From: Thermoleophilia bacterium
Lineage (GTDB): Bacteria; Actinomycetota; Thermoleophilia; Gaiellales; SKUG01
Length of the DNA: 11,955 nucleotides
Assembly (NCBI GenBank): GCA_020438525.1
Contig: JAGQUL010000264.1
Location: 1 to 11,955 of the forward strand
Direction of reading: 5' to 3'
In this document: positions 1 through 6,906 of the stretch, piece by piece
Layout of the letters: each line of letters starts with the position of its first letter
How positions within the stretch are numbered: position 1 is the first letter of the stretch
Made by a program: the position numbers and the translations under genes
The notes under the pieces: generated by a model
The model's database searches: none
Seen by the model: the letters and a program-made list of their open reading frames with translations, nothing else
Told to the model about the DNA's origin: nothing

Positions 1-1167
1 CGGTGCAGCCTGAGCCGTGGCCGGTGCCGCGCCGCCGGTGCGGCGCTGGTCGACCTGCGCCTGCGCCTTGACCGCCTCGAGCTTGAGCTTGAAGTTCTGC
101 GGGCTCGTGGTGAGGTGCGCCGCCTCCTGCTCGCTGATCCGACCGCTCATGATCAGCTTGATCAGCGCCTGGTCGAACGTCTGCATGCCGTAGTACTCGC
201 CGTCCTCGATCGCCTCGGTGATCTTGGCGGTCTCGTCCGGGTTCGTGATGCAGTCGGCGATGCGCGAGGTGTTGACCATCACCTCCACGACCGCGGTCCG
301 CTTGCCGTCGGTCGTCTTGGCGAGTCGCTGCGACACGATCCCCTTCAGCGCGCCCGCGAGCATCGCGCGCGCCTGCGCTTCCGCGTCTGCCGGGAACAGG
401 TCGAGCACGCGCGCGATCGTCTCCTGCGCGTTGATCGTGTGCAGGGTCGCGAGCACGAGATGGCCGGTCTCTGCGGCGGCGAGCGCGGTGCGCATCGTCT
501 CCTCGTCGCGGATCTCGCCGACCAGGATCACGTCGGGGTCCTGGCGCAGCGCGCGGCGCAGGGCCTGGCCGAAGTCGAGCGAGTCGGCGCCGATCTCGCG
601 TTGCGAGATGATCGAGGCGTGGTTCGGGTGCACGATCTCGATCGGGTCCTCGATCGTGAGGATGTGACCCTGCGTCTCGCGGTTGCGGTGGTCGATCATC
701 GCGGCGAGCGTCGTGGTCTTGCCTGAGCCGGTTGCTCCGGTCACGAGCACGAGCCCGTGATGTTCGAGCGCGAGCTGCTTGAGCACCGGCGGCACGCCGA
801 TGTTCTCGATGTGCGGCACCTCGGCAGGGATCACGCGCAGCGTGAGCGCCAGTCGTCCGCGCTCCTTGAAGATGTTCACGCGGAAGCGTGCCACCTCGGG
901 CAGCTCGTAGCTGAGGTCCGCCTCGCCGGCGTGGTCGAACTCGCCGCGCAGGTTGGGTCGGCGCTCGGTGAGCGATCCGATCAGCCCCGCAAGCGTGGGT
1001 CGGTCGATCGGCCCGAAGTCCGGAATCGGCTCCAGGTTGCCGTGTCGACGCATGAACGGCGGCTCGTTCTCGCGCGCGTGCAGGTCGCTTCCCTCATGCG
1101 ACACGATGCTGCGAAGCATCGCGTGCAGGAGCTCGGTGTGCTGGGGCTGGGGCTGGAATTCGCTCAC
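1..1167 (-). CDS. pilT: Type IV pilus retraction ATPase PilT (3' end cut by window)
   Basis: Cytoplasmic hexameric ATPase of the GspE/PilT secretion-ATPase family, which powers pilus disassembly and twitching motility. 389 residues are visible and the frame is still open at position 1. Seen in the translation: an N-terminal PAS-like PilT region (LLHAMLRSIVSHEGSDLHA, near residues 13-31), Walker A GATGSGKTTT with the lysine at residue 150, the Asp box ILTIEDPIE (about 168-176), Walker B DPDVILVGEIRDEE with Glu218, and the His box GHLVLATLHT just after. These carry the full family signature, including the PilT-type C-domain. The usual length is about 350-370 residues, so the visible Ala/Gln-rich tail (KAQAQVDQRRTGAAPATAQ) is an extension. 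I chose GTG at 1167 (MSEFQPQPQ) because an AGGG lies just upstream; the nearby ATG at 1190 is in another frame and hits a stop. It is the third minus-strand gene in a row, 111 bp after the SGNH gene. Pilus assembly partners are not in the window. Confidence 0.88.
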   Translation of the reverse strand, partial: MSEFQPQPQHTELLHAMLRSIVSHEGSDLHARENEPPFMRRHGNLEPIPDFGPIDRPTLAGLIGSLTERRPNLRGEFDHAGEADLSYELPEVARFRVNIFKERGRLALTLRVIPAEVPHIENIGVPPVLKQLALEHHGLVLVTGATGSGKTTTLAAMIDHRNRETQGHILTIEDPIEIVHPNHASIISQREIGADSLDFGQALRRALRQDPDVILVGEIRDEETMRTALAAAETGHLVLATLHTINAQETIARVLDLFPADAEAQARAMLAGALKGIVSQRLAKTTDGKRTAVVEVMVNTSRIADCITNPDETAKITEAIEDGEYYGMQTFDQALIKLIMSGRISEQEAAHLTTSPQNFKLKLEAVKAQAQVDQRRTGGAAPATAQAAP

Positions 1168-1204
1168 GCGCGCCCTATCGGCACGAACATCGAAGGACTG
1201 TAAT

Positions 1205-1230
1205 TCGCACACGTGTCCGCACGCGGACCC
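1205..1230. promoter_or_regulatory. Palindromes upstream of pilT, possible operator
   Basis: Two adjacent dyads lie 42-61 bp upstream of the pilT start. One is the perfect 8-bp palindrome ACACGTGT (1209-1216). The other is GTCCG-CACG-CGGAC (1215-1228), which could form a small hairpin. They sit in the only gap (1168-1278) between pilT and the SGNH gene, where a pilT promoter would be expected. No convincing -35/-10 pair is visible, so the regulatory role is inferred from position only. Between the dyads and the SGNH stop there is also a short run of ACCCGC repeats (about 1227-1243). Confidence 0.25.
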
Positions 1231-1269
1231 GCACCCGCACCCGCCGCCTCGGCCCTCGCCGAGCTCGCC

Positions 1270-1294
1270 GTTCGCCGCTCAGGGAGCGGCGAGC
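1270..1294 (-). terminator. Stem-loop overlapping the SGNH stop codon
   Basis: An 11-bp stem with one G-T wobble and a 3-nt loop: arms at 1270-1280 and 1284-1294, inner arms CGCCGCTC / GAGCGGCG. It straddles the end of the SGNH coding sequence, whose TGA (1279-1281) lies at the stem-loop junction. There is no U-tract on the minus strand, so this is not a textbook intrinsic terminator. GC-rich actinobacteria often use U-less hairpins, so it could end or attenuate the MBOAT-SGNH transcript before pilT. Confidence 0.35.
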
Positions 1295-2418
1295 AGCCCC
1301 TGGCGATCCAGCAGCCGCAGCGCCCGCTCCGTGTTGACGGGCGTAATGTGCACGCCGTCGTACCACTCGCGCGGATCGGCATCGAAGCTCGCCGGGTCGG
1401 ACAGGTCCACCAGCTCGAACTCGAGGTCGCCGCCGCGCTGCAGCGATCGCAGCTCGTCGAGCACCTCGGCGCGCTTGCCGGCCAGGTCGTGCTCGGCGAG
1501 CTGGGCCTCCGCGATCGGATGGTACGGCGTGATGAAGATCGTCGGCACGTCGCCCTGCTCGTTCGCCGTGCGCACCACGCTCTCGAAGTCGTCGAGCGGT
1601 CCCTGCTCGACGTGCTCCCAGCCGTCGCGCCCGAACACGAAGTTCGCGTAGTTGGTGGTCTGGCGCCGGATCGCACGATTGCGCAGCACGTCACGGGTCT
1701 CGTAGTCGCGGCTGAACAGCTGCATCCCGTCGGGCGAGAACCGCGCCGCGCCGGTCGCGTCGGCATTGCCGCCGGCGCGCAGCGATCGGATCGTCGCGTC
1801 GGTCGTCTGCCACTCGGTGAGCGTGCCGAGGCTCGACACCTTCGTGGCAAGCCGGTCCTGCCACGGCACGAACTTCGCCATCCGCGGATCGGTCGACAGC
1901 CCCTCGCGCAGCTGCTTGCCGCGGAACGCGTCCGCATCGAGTCCCCAGACCAGGTGCGGAAACTCCTCCTGCTGCTCACGCATGTACTGCACGAACAGCC
2001 ACGCGTCGCGCGGCACGCCACCGCTCACCGCCGCGTTGAACGCCCGCTCGCCGGTGAGCTCCTGCACGACCGCGGGGTCGAACTTCATCGTTCGGCTCGA
2101 GCCGAGCAGCACGATCTGCGGATCGTCGCCGCGCTTGAGCGCGGCCTCGTACAGGTCGAGCTTGGCGGAGCGCACGGCGGAGTTGTCGGCGACCTGCCAG
2201 CGGGTGGTGCGCCCGGTCACGCCGGTGGGATCGACCACCCAGTTCACGACGCCGATCACCAGCATCGCGCCCGCGGCTGCACCGAGCAGCCACCGTACGA
2301 AGGTCCAGTACGACGACTCGCCGGCCCGCGCGCCGGGGCGCTGGTCGTCGTCCCCCGACCGCCCGACCGCCACCTGGTCCGGGTCGCGGTCCACGTCGAT
2401 GAGTGCGGGTCCCGACAC
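1279..2418 (-). CDS. Membrane-anchored SGNH-like protein, probable polysaccharide O-acetylation partner of MBOAT
   Basis: 379 residues. An Asp/Arg-rich cytoplasmic tail (1-38) is followed by one membrane segment (about 41-62, FVRWLLGAAAGAMLVIGVVNW) and an extracytoplasmic domain. SGNH features seen: LLGSSR (Ser108 as likely nucleophile, in a GSS form as in DltD rather than GDS), NAAVSGG (128-134), and a C-terminal WYDGVH giving the Asp354/His357 dyad. This resembles the AlgJ/AlgX/DltD-type partners that take an acyl group from an MBOAT protein and place it on a glycan outside the membrane. The acceptor cannot be read from sequence. The start is GTG 2418: GAGG lies 5 nt before it, inside the MBOAT stop region, and no better start is in frame. 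The MBOAT gene ends 7 nt upstream, so the two are almost certainly cotranscribed and translationally coupled. The alternative is a structural SGNH-like protein without catalysis, but the triad elements look intact. Confidence 0.78.
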   Translation of the reverse strand: MSGPALIDVDRDPDQVAVGRSGDDDQRPGARAGESSYWTFVRWLLGAAAGAMLVIGVVNWVVDPTGVTGRTTRWQVADNSAVRSAKLDLYEAALKRGDDPQIVLLGSSRTMKFDPAVVQELTGERAFNAAVSGGVPRDAWLFVQYMREQQEEFPHLVWGLDADAFRGKQLREGLSTDPRMAKFVPWQDRLATKVSSLGTLTEWQTTDATIRSLRAGGNADATGAARFSPDGMQLFSRDYETRDVLRNRAIRRQTTNYANFVFGRDGWEHVEQGPLDDFESVVRTANEQGDVPTIFITPYHPIAEAQLAEHDLAGKRAEVLDELRSLQRGGDLEFELVDLSDPASFDADPREWYDGVHITPVNTERALRLLDRQGLLAAP

Positions 2419-2423
2419 GCGTG

Positions 2424-2427
2424 CCTC
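2424..2427 (-). promoter_or_regulatory. Ribosome binding site of SGNH gene overlapping MBOAT stop
   Basis: On the minus strand the MBOAT gene ends TTC-TGA-GG and the GAGG formed by that stop (2427-2424) stands 5 nt before the GTG start at 2418. This decides the SGNH start and implies that ribosomes finishing the acyltransferase reinitiate on the partner gene. Confidence 0.6.
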
Positions 2428-4069
2428 AGAACTGGAAGTACAGGAACGGGCTGGGTGCGCTCAGCATCAGCAGGCTCCACGTGGCGAGCACTGCCGTGGC
2501 GAGCGCGAGCCGACGCGTCGGGCGGAACTTGAACTCCCACGTGTTCGGTGCGACGTTCACGAACACCAGCAGCGCTCCGATCAGCGCGAGGAACGTGAGT
2601 GGCACCTGGAACCCGCTCGCGTCGCGGTAGGCGAGGTGGTCGAGGCCCAGACCGTTGAAGCCGAACATCGCGCCGAGCATGTCGTTCATCACCTGCGTGC
2701 TCTTGCCGGCCTTGACCAGGTCGATGTTGCCGGATCGGAACGGCACCCACAGCAGCACGACCCAGACGAAGCACATCGCGCGGCTCAGCCATGCCCACGG
2801 CGGCACCACGCCGGCGTCGGAGGCGAGCCGGTGCACCACGAGCGCCAGGCCCCAGAGCATGCCCCACAGCACGAACACCCACGCGGCGCCGTGCCACAGC
2901 CCGCCGAGGAACATCGTGATGAACAGGTTGCGCAGGGTCATCAGCTTGCCCTTGCGGTTGCCGCCGAGCGAGATGTAGAGGTAGTCGGTGAGCCAGCGGC
3001 TCAGGCTCATGTGCCAGCGGCGCCAGAAGTCGCTCGGGTTGAGCGCCTTGTACGGGCTGTTGAAGTTCTGCGGGAAGCGCAGCCCCATCAACAGCGCGAG
3101 GCCCACCGCCATGTCGGAGTAGGCGGAGAAGTCGAAGTACAGCTGCAGGGCGTAGCCGAGCGCGGCCGCCCAGCCGCTCACCACCCCGAGCGCCTCGTGC
3201 TGGCCGTAGAGACGGTCGACGTGCGTGGCGAGCGCGTTGGCGATCACGACCTTCTTGAACAGCCCCACGATCAGGAACCAGAGCCCGAGCGCGGCCATCT
3301 CGCCGGTGAGCTTGTGGTGCAGGCGGCGCAGCTGCGTGTCGATGTCGCTGTAGCGGACGATCGGTCCTGCGATCAGGTGCGGGAACAGCGCCACGAACGC
3401 GGCGTACTCGAGCATGCCCTGGGCGGGCTTCACGCGCTCGCGGTAGATGTCGATCGTGTACGACATCGAGTTGAACGTGTAGAAGCTGATGCCGATCGGC
3501 AGGATGATGTCGGGGACGCTCACCACGTCGCCGCCGCTCGTGAACAGGCCCCACACGTCGTTGAGCGAGGCCGCGAAGAAGCCCATGTACTTGAAGATCG
3601 CCAGCAGCGCGAGGTTGAACGTGAGCGCCGCGATCAGCACCTTCTTGGCGCGACCCTGCTTGTCGTTGCCGGCCTCGATCTCGCGCTGGATCGAGCGACC
3701 CGCCCAGTAGTCGACCGTGGTGCTCAGCAGCATCAGCGGCAGCAGCGCCAGTCCGGTGTACACGCCCTCCTGGTAGCTCAGGACGTAGAACATCCAGCTC
3801 ATGAACGCCAGGTAGCCGAGCCGGTACTGGGGTTTGTCCACGGCCACCCACCAGCCGAGCAGGATCGCGGGCACGGCCAGCACGAGCAGGATCAGCGCCT
3901 CGCCGCGACCCTCGGAGCTGCCCACGTAGGCGAGCAGCGCGCCGATCAGCGCCGAGTACGAGACGCGGCGGATCCAGTTTCGCGTGGTGGTCTGCGCAGC
4001 CCACCAGCCGAGCAGCACGGCGGGAAGGAACAGCAGCAGGAAGGGGTGGGAGTTGAAGAGCAGCTGCAT
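2426..4069 (-). CDS. AlgI-like membrane-bound O-acyltransferase (MBOAT)
   Basis: 547 residues, many hydrophobic helices, integral inner-membrane protein. The start MQLLFNSHPFLLLFLPAVLL is the classic AlgI-type N-terminus. A 30-residue upstream in-frame extension (to 4159) is polar, unlike the family, and would use up the divergent promoter region, so I place the start at ATG 4069. Family marks: ILPIGISFYTFNSMSYTIDIYR, FPHLIAGPIVRY, LYFDFSAYSDMAVG, NPSDFWRRWHMSLSRWL (His353), and FLGGLWHGAAW with His393, the two histidines typical of the MBOAT active site. The protein should move acyl, probably acetyl, groups from the cytoplasm through the membrane to an exported polysaccharide. The following gene encodes an SGNH protein, matching AlgI-AlgJ/X and DltB-DltD pairs. 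No alginate or teichoic-acid genes are visible, so the symbol algI is not given. Length agrees with the family (about 450-550). Confidence 0.9.
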   Translation of the reverse strand: MQLLFNSHPFLLLFLPAVLLGWWAAQTTTRNWIRRVSYSALIGALLAYVGSSEGRGEALILLVLAVPAILLGWWVAVDKPQYRLGYLAFMSWMFYVLSYQEGVYTGLALLPLMLLSTTVDYWAGRSIQREIEAGNDKQGRAKKVLIAALTFNLALLAIFKYMGFFAASLNDVWGLFTSGGDVVSVPDIILPIGISFYTFNSMSYTIDIYRERVKPAQGMLEYAAFVALFPHLIAGPIVRYSDIDTQLRRLHHKLTGEMAALGLWFLIVGLFKKVVIANALATHVDRLYGQHEALGVVSGWAAALGYALQLYFDFSAYSDMAVGLALLMGLRFPQNFNSPYKALNPSDFWRRWHMSLSRWLTDYLYISLGGNRKGKLMTLRNLFITMFLGGLWHGAAWVFVLWGMLWGLALVVHRLASDAGVVPPWAWLSRAMCFVWVVLLWVPFRSGNIDLVKAGKSTQVMNDMLGAMFGFNGLGLDHLAYRDASGFQVPLTFLALIGALLVFVNVAPNTWEFKFRPTRRLALATAVLATWSLLMLSAPSPFLYFQF

Positions 4070-4186
4070 GGCTGCGGATTCTCGCACAGCGGGGTGCCGG
4101 TCCGATGCGGCGGCGTGAAAGCGGCCAATGCATGGCCATCGCGGCGCGGAGCGGGACACCCGAGCCGCCCGGCCCGAAGTTCAGGC
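4070..4186. promoter_or_regulatory. Divergent promoter region with central palindrome
   Basis: 117 bp between the divergent MBOAT and DUF4091 starts. It holds an interrupted dyad GGCCA-N5-TGGCC (4123-4137) containing ATGCAT, and its centre at 4130 nearly coincides with the middle of the gap (4128). A shared regulator binding here could control both transcription units. No clear -10/-35 hexamers are visible. Shine-Dalgarno matches in front of both starts are weak. Confidence 0.35.
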
Positions 4187-6205
4187 ATGGAGGGGAACCG
4201 CATCCGGGGGGAGCGGACGAGGCGCATCGCGTCGACGTTCGCAGCAGTGATGGCCGTGCTGGCGACGATCGGCGTGCTCGCGCCGACGATCGCGCAGGCG
4301 AGGACGCAGGGGCGCACGCTGTTCCTGACCGAGCCGGTCCGCCCGGGCGCCGTGCGTGGCGCGCTGCGTGGCCCGGTGCAGCCGCAGCACATGGTGGCGC
4401 AGCCGGGCGAGGAAGAGGGGTACGTGATCGCGTTCCGCCCCGACCATGACGTGTACGTGGATGCAGTGGTCGACGCCGGCTCGTCGTCGCAATTCCTGCA
4501 GCAGTGGACCCAGATCGTGCGGATGGAGTGGGTGAACGTGACGCGCCCGTCGACCGGGCTCGGATCGCGGCCCGGGCGCTACGGGGATCCGCTGCCGCCG
4601 CAGGTGAGTGGCGCGGGCAACGCGGGGCGGCTGCTGGCCAAGGGCGGGCAGTGGAACGCGTTCGTGGTGCTGGTGAGCGTGCCGGCGTCGCAGCCGGCCG
4701 GCACCGAGCAGGGAATGATCCTGGTGCGCGACCCGCAGGGACAGGTGCTCGTGCGGTCGAAGTTCAGCGTCACCACGGCGGTGACGAAGAACGCGGGCGG
4801 TGCAGCCGATCCGGCGATCGCGCCGCACGACAGCCGCAACTTCAAGGTGCTGTTCGGCTTCAACCCGAACTGGTACCGGGCGCTGGCGCCGGCGAAGACC
4901 GCGCAGGAGCAGTACGAGCAGACGTATCGAACGCTGTGGATGCTGGCACGGCATCGGTCGTCGCCCAACCAGTGGCAGAAGGCGTATCCGACCGGCGACG
5001 GTGCCTACGACTGCAGCGCCGCCGACGGCTACCTGAAGGTCTACAACGACATCCCGTGGTGGGCCGACGGGCAGCCTGGTGCGCTCCCGGTGTCGCTGAT
5101 GCCCAACAACACCGTGGCTCGGTGCACGACCGACGGGTTCGCGATCAAGGACGAGCAGGGCAAGGGATCGAAGTTCGACGACAAGGTGGTCGAGCCGGTC
5201 AAGAGCGCGTGGTTCATCTACCGGGTCGCCGACCACTGGCGAAAGAACGGCATCCAGGACAGCCGCACGTACTTCCTGAACCCGTTCGACGAGCCGGATG
5301 CGGCGCAGTCGCGCACGCAGGTGACGCAGGTGAACAAGATGGTGCACGACTACGCGCCGGGCGTGAAGGTGCTCGGCACGACGTGGCCGATGGCGACGGC
5401 CGGGCAGAAGGTCTGCAGGACCGTGCGCGGCCGACGCGTGTGTGCCGTGCGGCGCGGGCAGCCGACGAGCAACGCGTACCTGCACGACGGGCAGGGCAAG
5501 GACGACCTCGACGGATGGGTCGTGCCGTACTTCCGGATGTTCGGCTTCGGCGTGACCAAGGTGCAGCGCGAGGTGGGCATCAACCGGGATCGCGAGGTGA
5601 GCGGGCGGCTGCGGCAGATCCAGAAGCAGGGTGGCGAGGCGTGGACCTACGACCTGCCGCTCGGAACGCGCAGGGTGCCGCAGACCGCGATCGACGGGGC
5701 GTCGACGGATGCGCGGTTCATGTTCTGGGTGCTGGGACGCGAGGGCTCGAACGGGTGGTTCAGCGCGGTGACGAATCGCTGGGTCGACCCGATCAACACG
5801 AGCAAGGCCCGCAATCCGTGGGATTCACCGCTCAGCTGGGTCGGCACGAAGTCGCTCGACAAGGAGAACACCGGCCCGCACGGCGTGGTGAGCAACGGAT
5901 GGGGCAGCCTGTACTACCCGGGCTACCGCCCCCAGCTCGGGCTGACCGACCCGCTTGCGCAGCCGGTGAGCTCGCTGCGCCTGGAGCGCATGCGCGACGG
6001 GGTGGAGGATGCCAACCTGATGCGCCAGTACCGTGAGCGGTTCGGGCAGGCACGGCTCAACACCAAGCTGCGCAGCGTGCTGGGCGGACTGCGGGCCGGT
6101 ACCGACCTGCCGGGCAACGAGACGTTCCCGCGCTACCGCACGGGTGGCCTGGCGCTGCGCATGGAGGTCGTGCGCCGCCAGATGATCGCCGAGCTCGCGC
6201 AGTAG
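4187..6205 (+). CDS. Secreted DUF4091 / GH123-like protein
   Basis: 672 residues. A basic n-region (RGERTRR) and hydrophobic stretch ending TIAQA (about 14-37) form a Sec signal peptide, so the protein is exported. A beta-rich N-terminal part (about 40-215) precedes a probable (beta/alpha)8 domain. The C-terminal SLRLERMRDGVEDANLMRQY (about 594-615) is a good match to the DUF4091 signature, found at the end of GH123-like proteins. FLNPFDEPD carries an adjacent Asp368-Glu369 pair; in GH123 beta-N-acetylgalactosaminidases the catalytic residues are a neighbouring Asp-Glu, so glycosidase activity is possible but the substrate is not known. Cys276/Cys313 and Cys410/Cys419 are probable disulfides; the latter bracket a very basic loop (RTVRGRR). 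The start is ATG 4187, but its Shine-Dalgarno is poor (CAGG only 1 nt away). Divergent from the MBOAT/SGNH pair, it may act on the same glycan. The 3' neighbour is the palindromic array. Confidence 0.75.
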   Translation: MEGNRIRGERTRRIASTFAAVMAVLATIGVLAPTIAQARTQGRTLFLTEPVRPGAVRGALRGPVQPQHMVAQPGEEEGYVIAFRPDHDVYVDAVVDAGSSSQFLQQWTQIVRMEWVNVTRPSTGLGSRPGRYGDPLPPQVSGAGNAGRLLAKGGQWNAFVVLVSVPASQPAGTEQGMILVRDPQGQVLVRSKFSVTTAVTKNAGGAADPAIAPHDSRNFKVLFGFNPNWYRALAPAKTAQEQYEQTYRTLWMLARHRSSPNQWQKAYPTGDGAYDCSAADGYLKVYNDIPWWADGQPGALPVSLMPNNTVARCTTDGFAIKDEQGKGSKFDDKVVEPVKSAWFIYRVADHWRKNGIQDSRTYFLNPFDEPDAAQSRTQVTQVNKMVHDYAPGVKVLGTTWPMATAGQKVCRTVRGRRVCAVRRGQPTSNAYLHDGQGKDDLDGWVVPYFRMFGFGVTKVQREVGINRDREVSGRLRQIQKQGGEAWTYDLPLGTRRVPQTAIDGASTDARFMFWVLGREGSNGWFSAVTNRWVDPINTSKARNPWDSPLSWVGTKSLDKENTGPHGVVSNGWGSLYYPGYRPQLGLTDPLAQPVSSLRLERMRDGVEDANLMRQYRERFGQARLNTKLRSVLGGLRAGTDLPGNETFPRYRTGGLALRMEVVRRQMIAELAQ

Positions 6206-6253
6206 CGCGGGTTGCGCGGGTCGTGCGGGCCGCGGGGCGTGCGGCGTGGTCCA

Positions 6254-6270
6254 CTGCGCATGAGGCGCAG
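6254..6270. repeat. Short perfect hairpin at the left edge of the array
   Basis: CTGCGC-ATGAG-GCGCAG, a 6-bp perfect stem with a 5-nt loop, 49 bp after the DUF4091 stop. The right arm is part of the repeat unit (TGAGGCGCAG), while the left arm is unique to this copy. It may help end transcription of the DUF4091 gene, but no T-run follows. The rest of 6206-6253 is unremarkable G+C-rich sequence. Confidence 0.3.
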
Positions 6271-6473
6271 GTAACGAAAGTTGGGCTGGGCCGGAGTTTC
6301 GTTACGCGGGCGCGGTGCGTGGCCGGGTGCGAGTGAGGCGCAGGTAACGAAAGTTGGGCTGGGCCGGAGTTTCGTTACGCGGGCGCCGCGCGTGGCCGGG
6401 TGCGAGTGAGGCGCAGGTAACGAAAGTTGGGCTGGGCCGGAGTTTCGTTACGTGGGCGCGGTGCCTGGGCGGT
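6261..6473. repeat. Three-copy 73-bp tandem array with 35-bp imperfect palindromic core
   Basis: Cores lie at 6271-6305, 6344-6378 and 6417-6451, identical to each other by eye and exactly 73 bp apart. Each begins GTAACGAAA and ends TTTCGTTAC, a perfect 9-bp inverted pair around a 17-nt G-rich centre; further symmetric pairs inside make a long imperfect hairpin. The 38-bp linkers (6306-6343 and 6379-6416) differ at only two positions, and copy 3 is followed by a diverged flank (about 18 of 22 matches, 6452-6473). This sits between convergent genes, so a bidirectional terminator, a REP-like element or a protein-binding array are all possible. The flank of copy 3 lies inside the next gene, whose stop codon is in the core. 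Confidence 0.9.
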
Positions 6474-6906
6474 CGCGGCCGCGCTCGAGCACGCGGCGAA
6501 CCGCCTCGAGCGCGTTGATCGTGCGCGGAAAGCCGATGTACGGCAGCGCGTGCAGGATCGCCTCGATCACCTGCGCCGGCGCGAGCCCCGCGTTGATCGC
6601 CACGCGTGCGTGCACGGCGAGCTGGTCGTCGCATCCACCCATCGCGGCGAGCGCGCCGATCGTGACGAGCTGTCGCTGCTGCTCGTCGAGCACGTCCATC
6701 GGTCGATCGGCATACGCCTCGCCATAGCCGAACTCCACGATCATCCGTGCGAGGTCGGGCGACAGCTCCTCGATGCGCCGCACGACCTTCGGGTCGGTCG
6801 TGCCGTTCAGCCGCGTCAGCTGCTCCCACCCGCGGTGCCAGCGATCGCTGCGCTCGGGGCGCTGGTCGTCGTCGCCCAGGGTGGTGTCGCGCCCGCCCGC
6901 GCTCAT
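6448..6906 (-). CDS. Carboxymuconolactone decarboxylase family protein
   Basis: 152 residues, an all-alpha AhpD/CMD-like fold. Residues about 74-142 match the PcaC/CMD domain: LDEQQRQLVTIGALAAMGG, Cys92 and His99 in CDDQLAVHARVAINAG, then AQVIEAILHALPYIGFPRTINALEAV. Family members include gamma-carboxymuconolactone decarboxylase and peroxidase-like AhpD; the single Cys without a CXXC pair argues against an AhpD-type disulfide reductase. No other protocatechuate pathway genes are near, so the exact reaction is open. The polar N-terminus (1-35) is an extension. The ATG at 6906 overlaps the stop of the upstream dehydrogenase gene by 4 nt (ATGA), so the two form an operon. The TAA stop (6450-6448) lies inside the right arm of the third palindromic repeat, and the last nine residues (RDRPGTAPT) are encoded by repeat-like flank. 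Confidence 0.85.
   Translation of the reverse strand: MSAGGRDTTLGDDDQRPERSDRWHRGWEQLTRLNGTTDPKVVRRIEELSPDLARMIVEFGYGEAYADRPMDVLDEQQRQLVTIGALAAMGGCDDQLAVHARVAINAGLAPAQVIEAILHALPYIGFPRTINALEAVRRVLERGRDRPGTAPT

Noticed and set aside
4070..4159. 30-residue N-terminal extension of the MBOAT protein
   Set aside because: The extension is polar and not hydrophobic, AlgI-like proteins begin at the MQLLFNSHPF position, and it would leave almost no room for the divergent promoters.
1766..4186. A very long plus-strand open frame running over the SGNH and MBOAT genes into the DUF4091 gene
   Set aside because: The upstream part is antisense to two clearly recognisable genes, is rich in Arg/His/Ala/Glu and lacks any domain. 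Absence of stops is a side effect of GC-rich codon use. Only the part from 4187 is real.
6261..6473. CRISPR array
   Set aside because: The segments between the repeats are nearly identical (two differences), there are only three units, and no cas genes are visible. It is a tandem duplication of palindromes.
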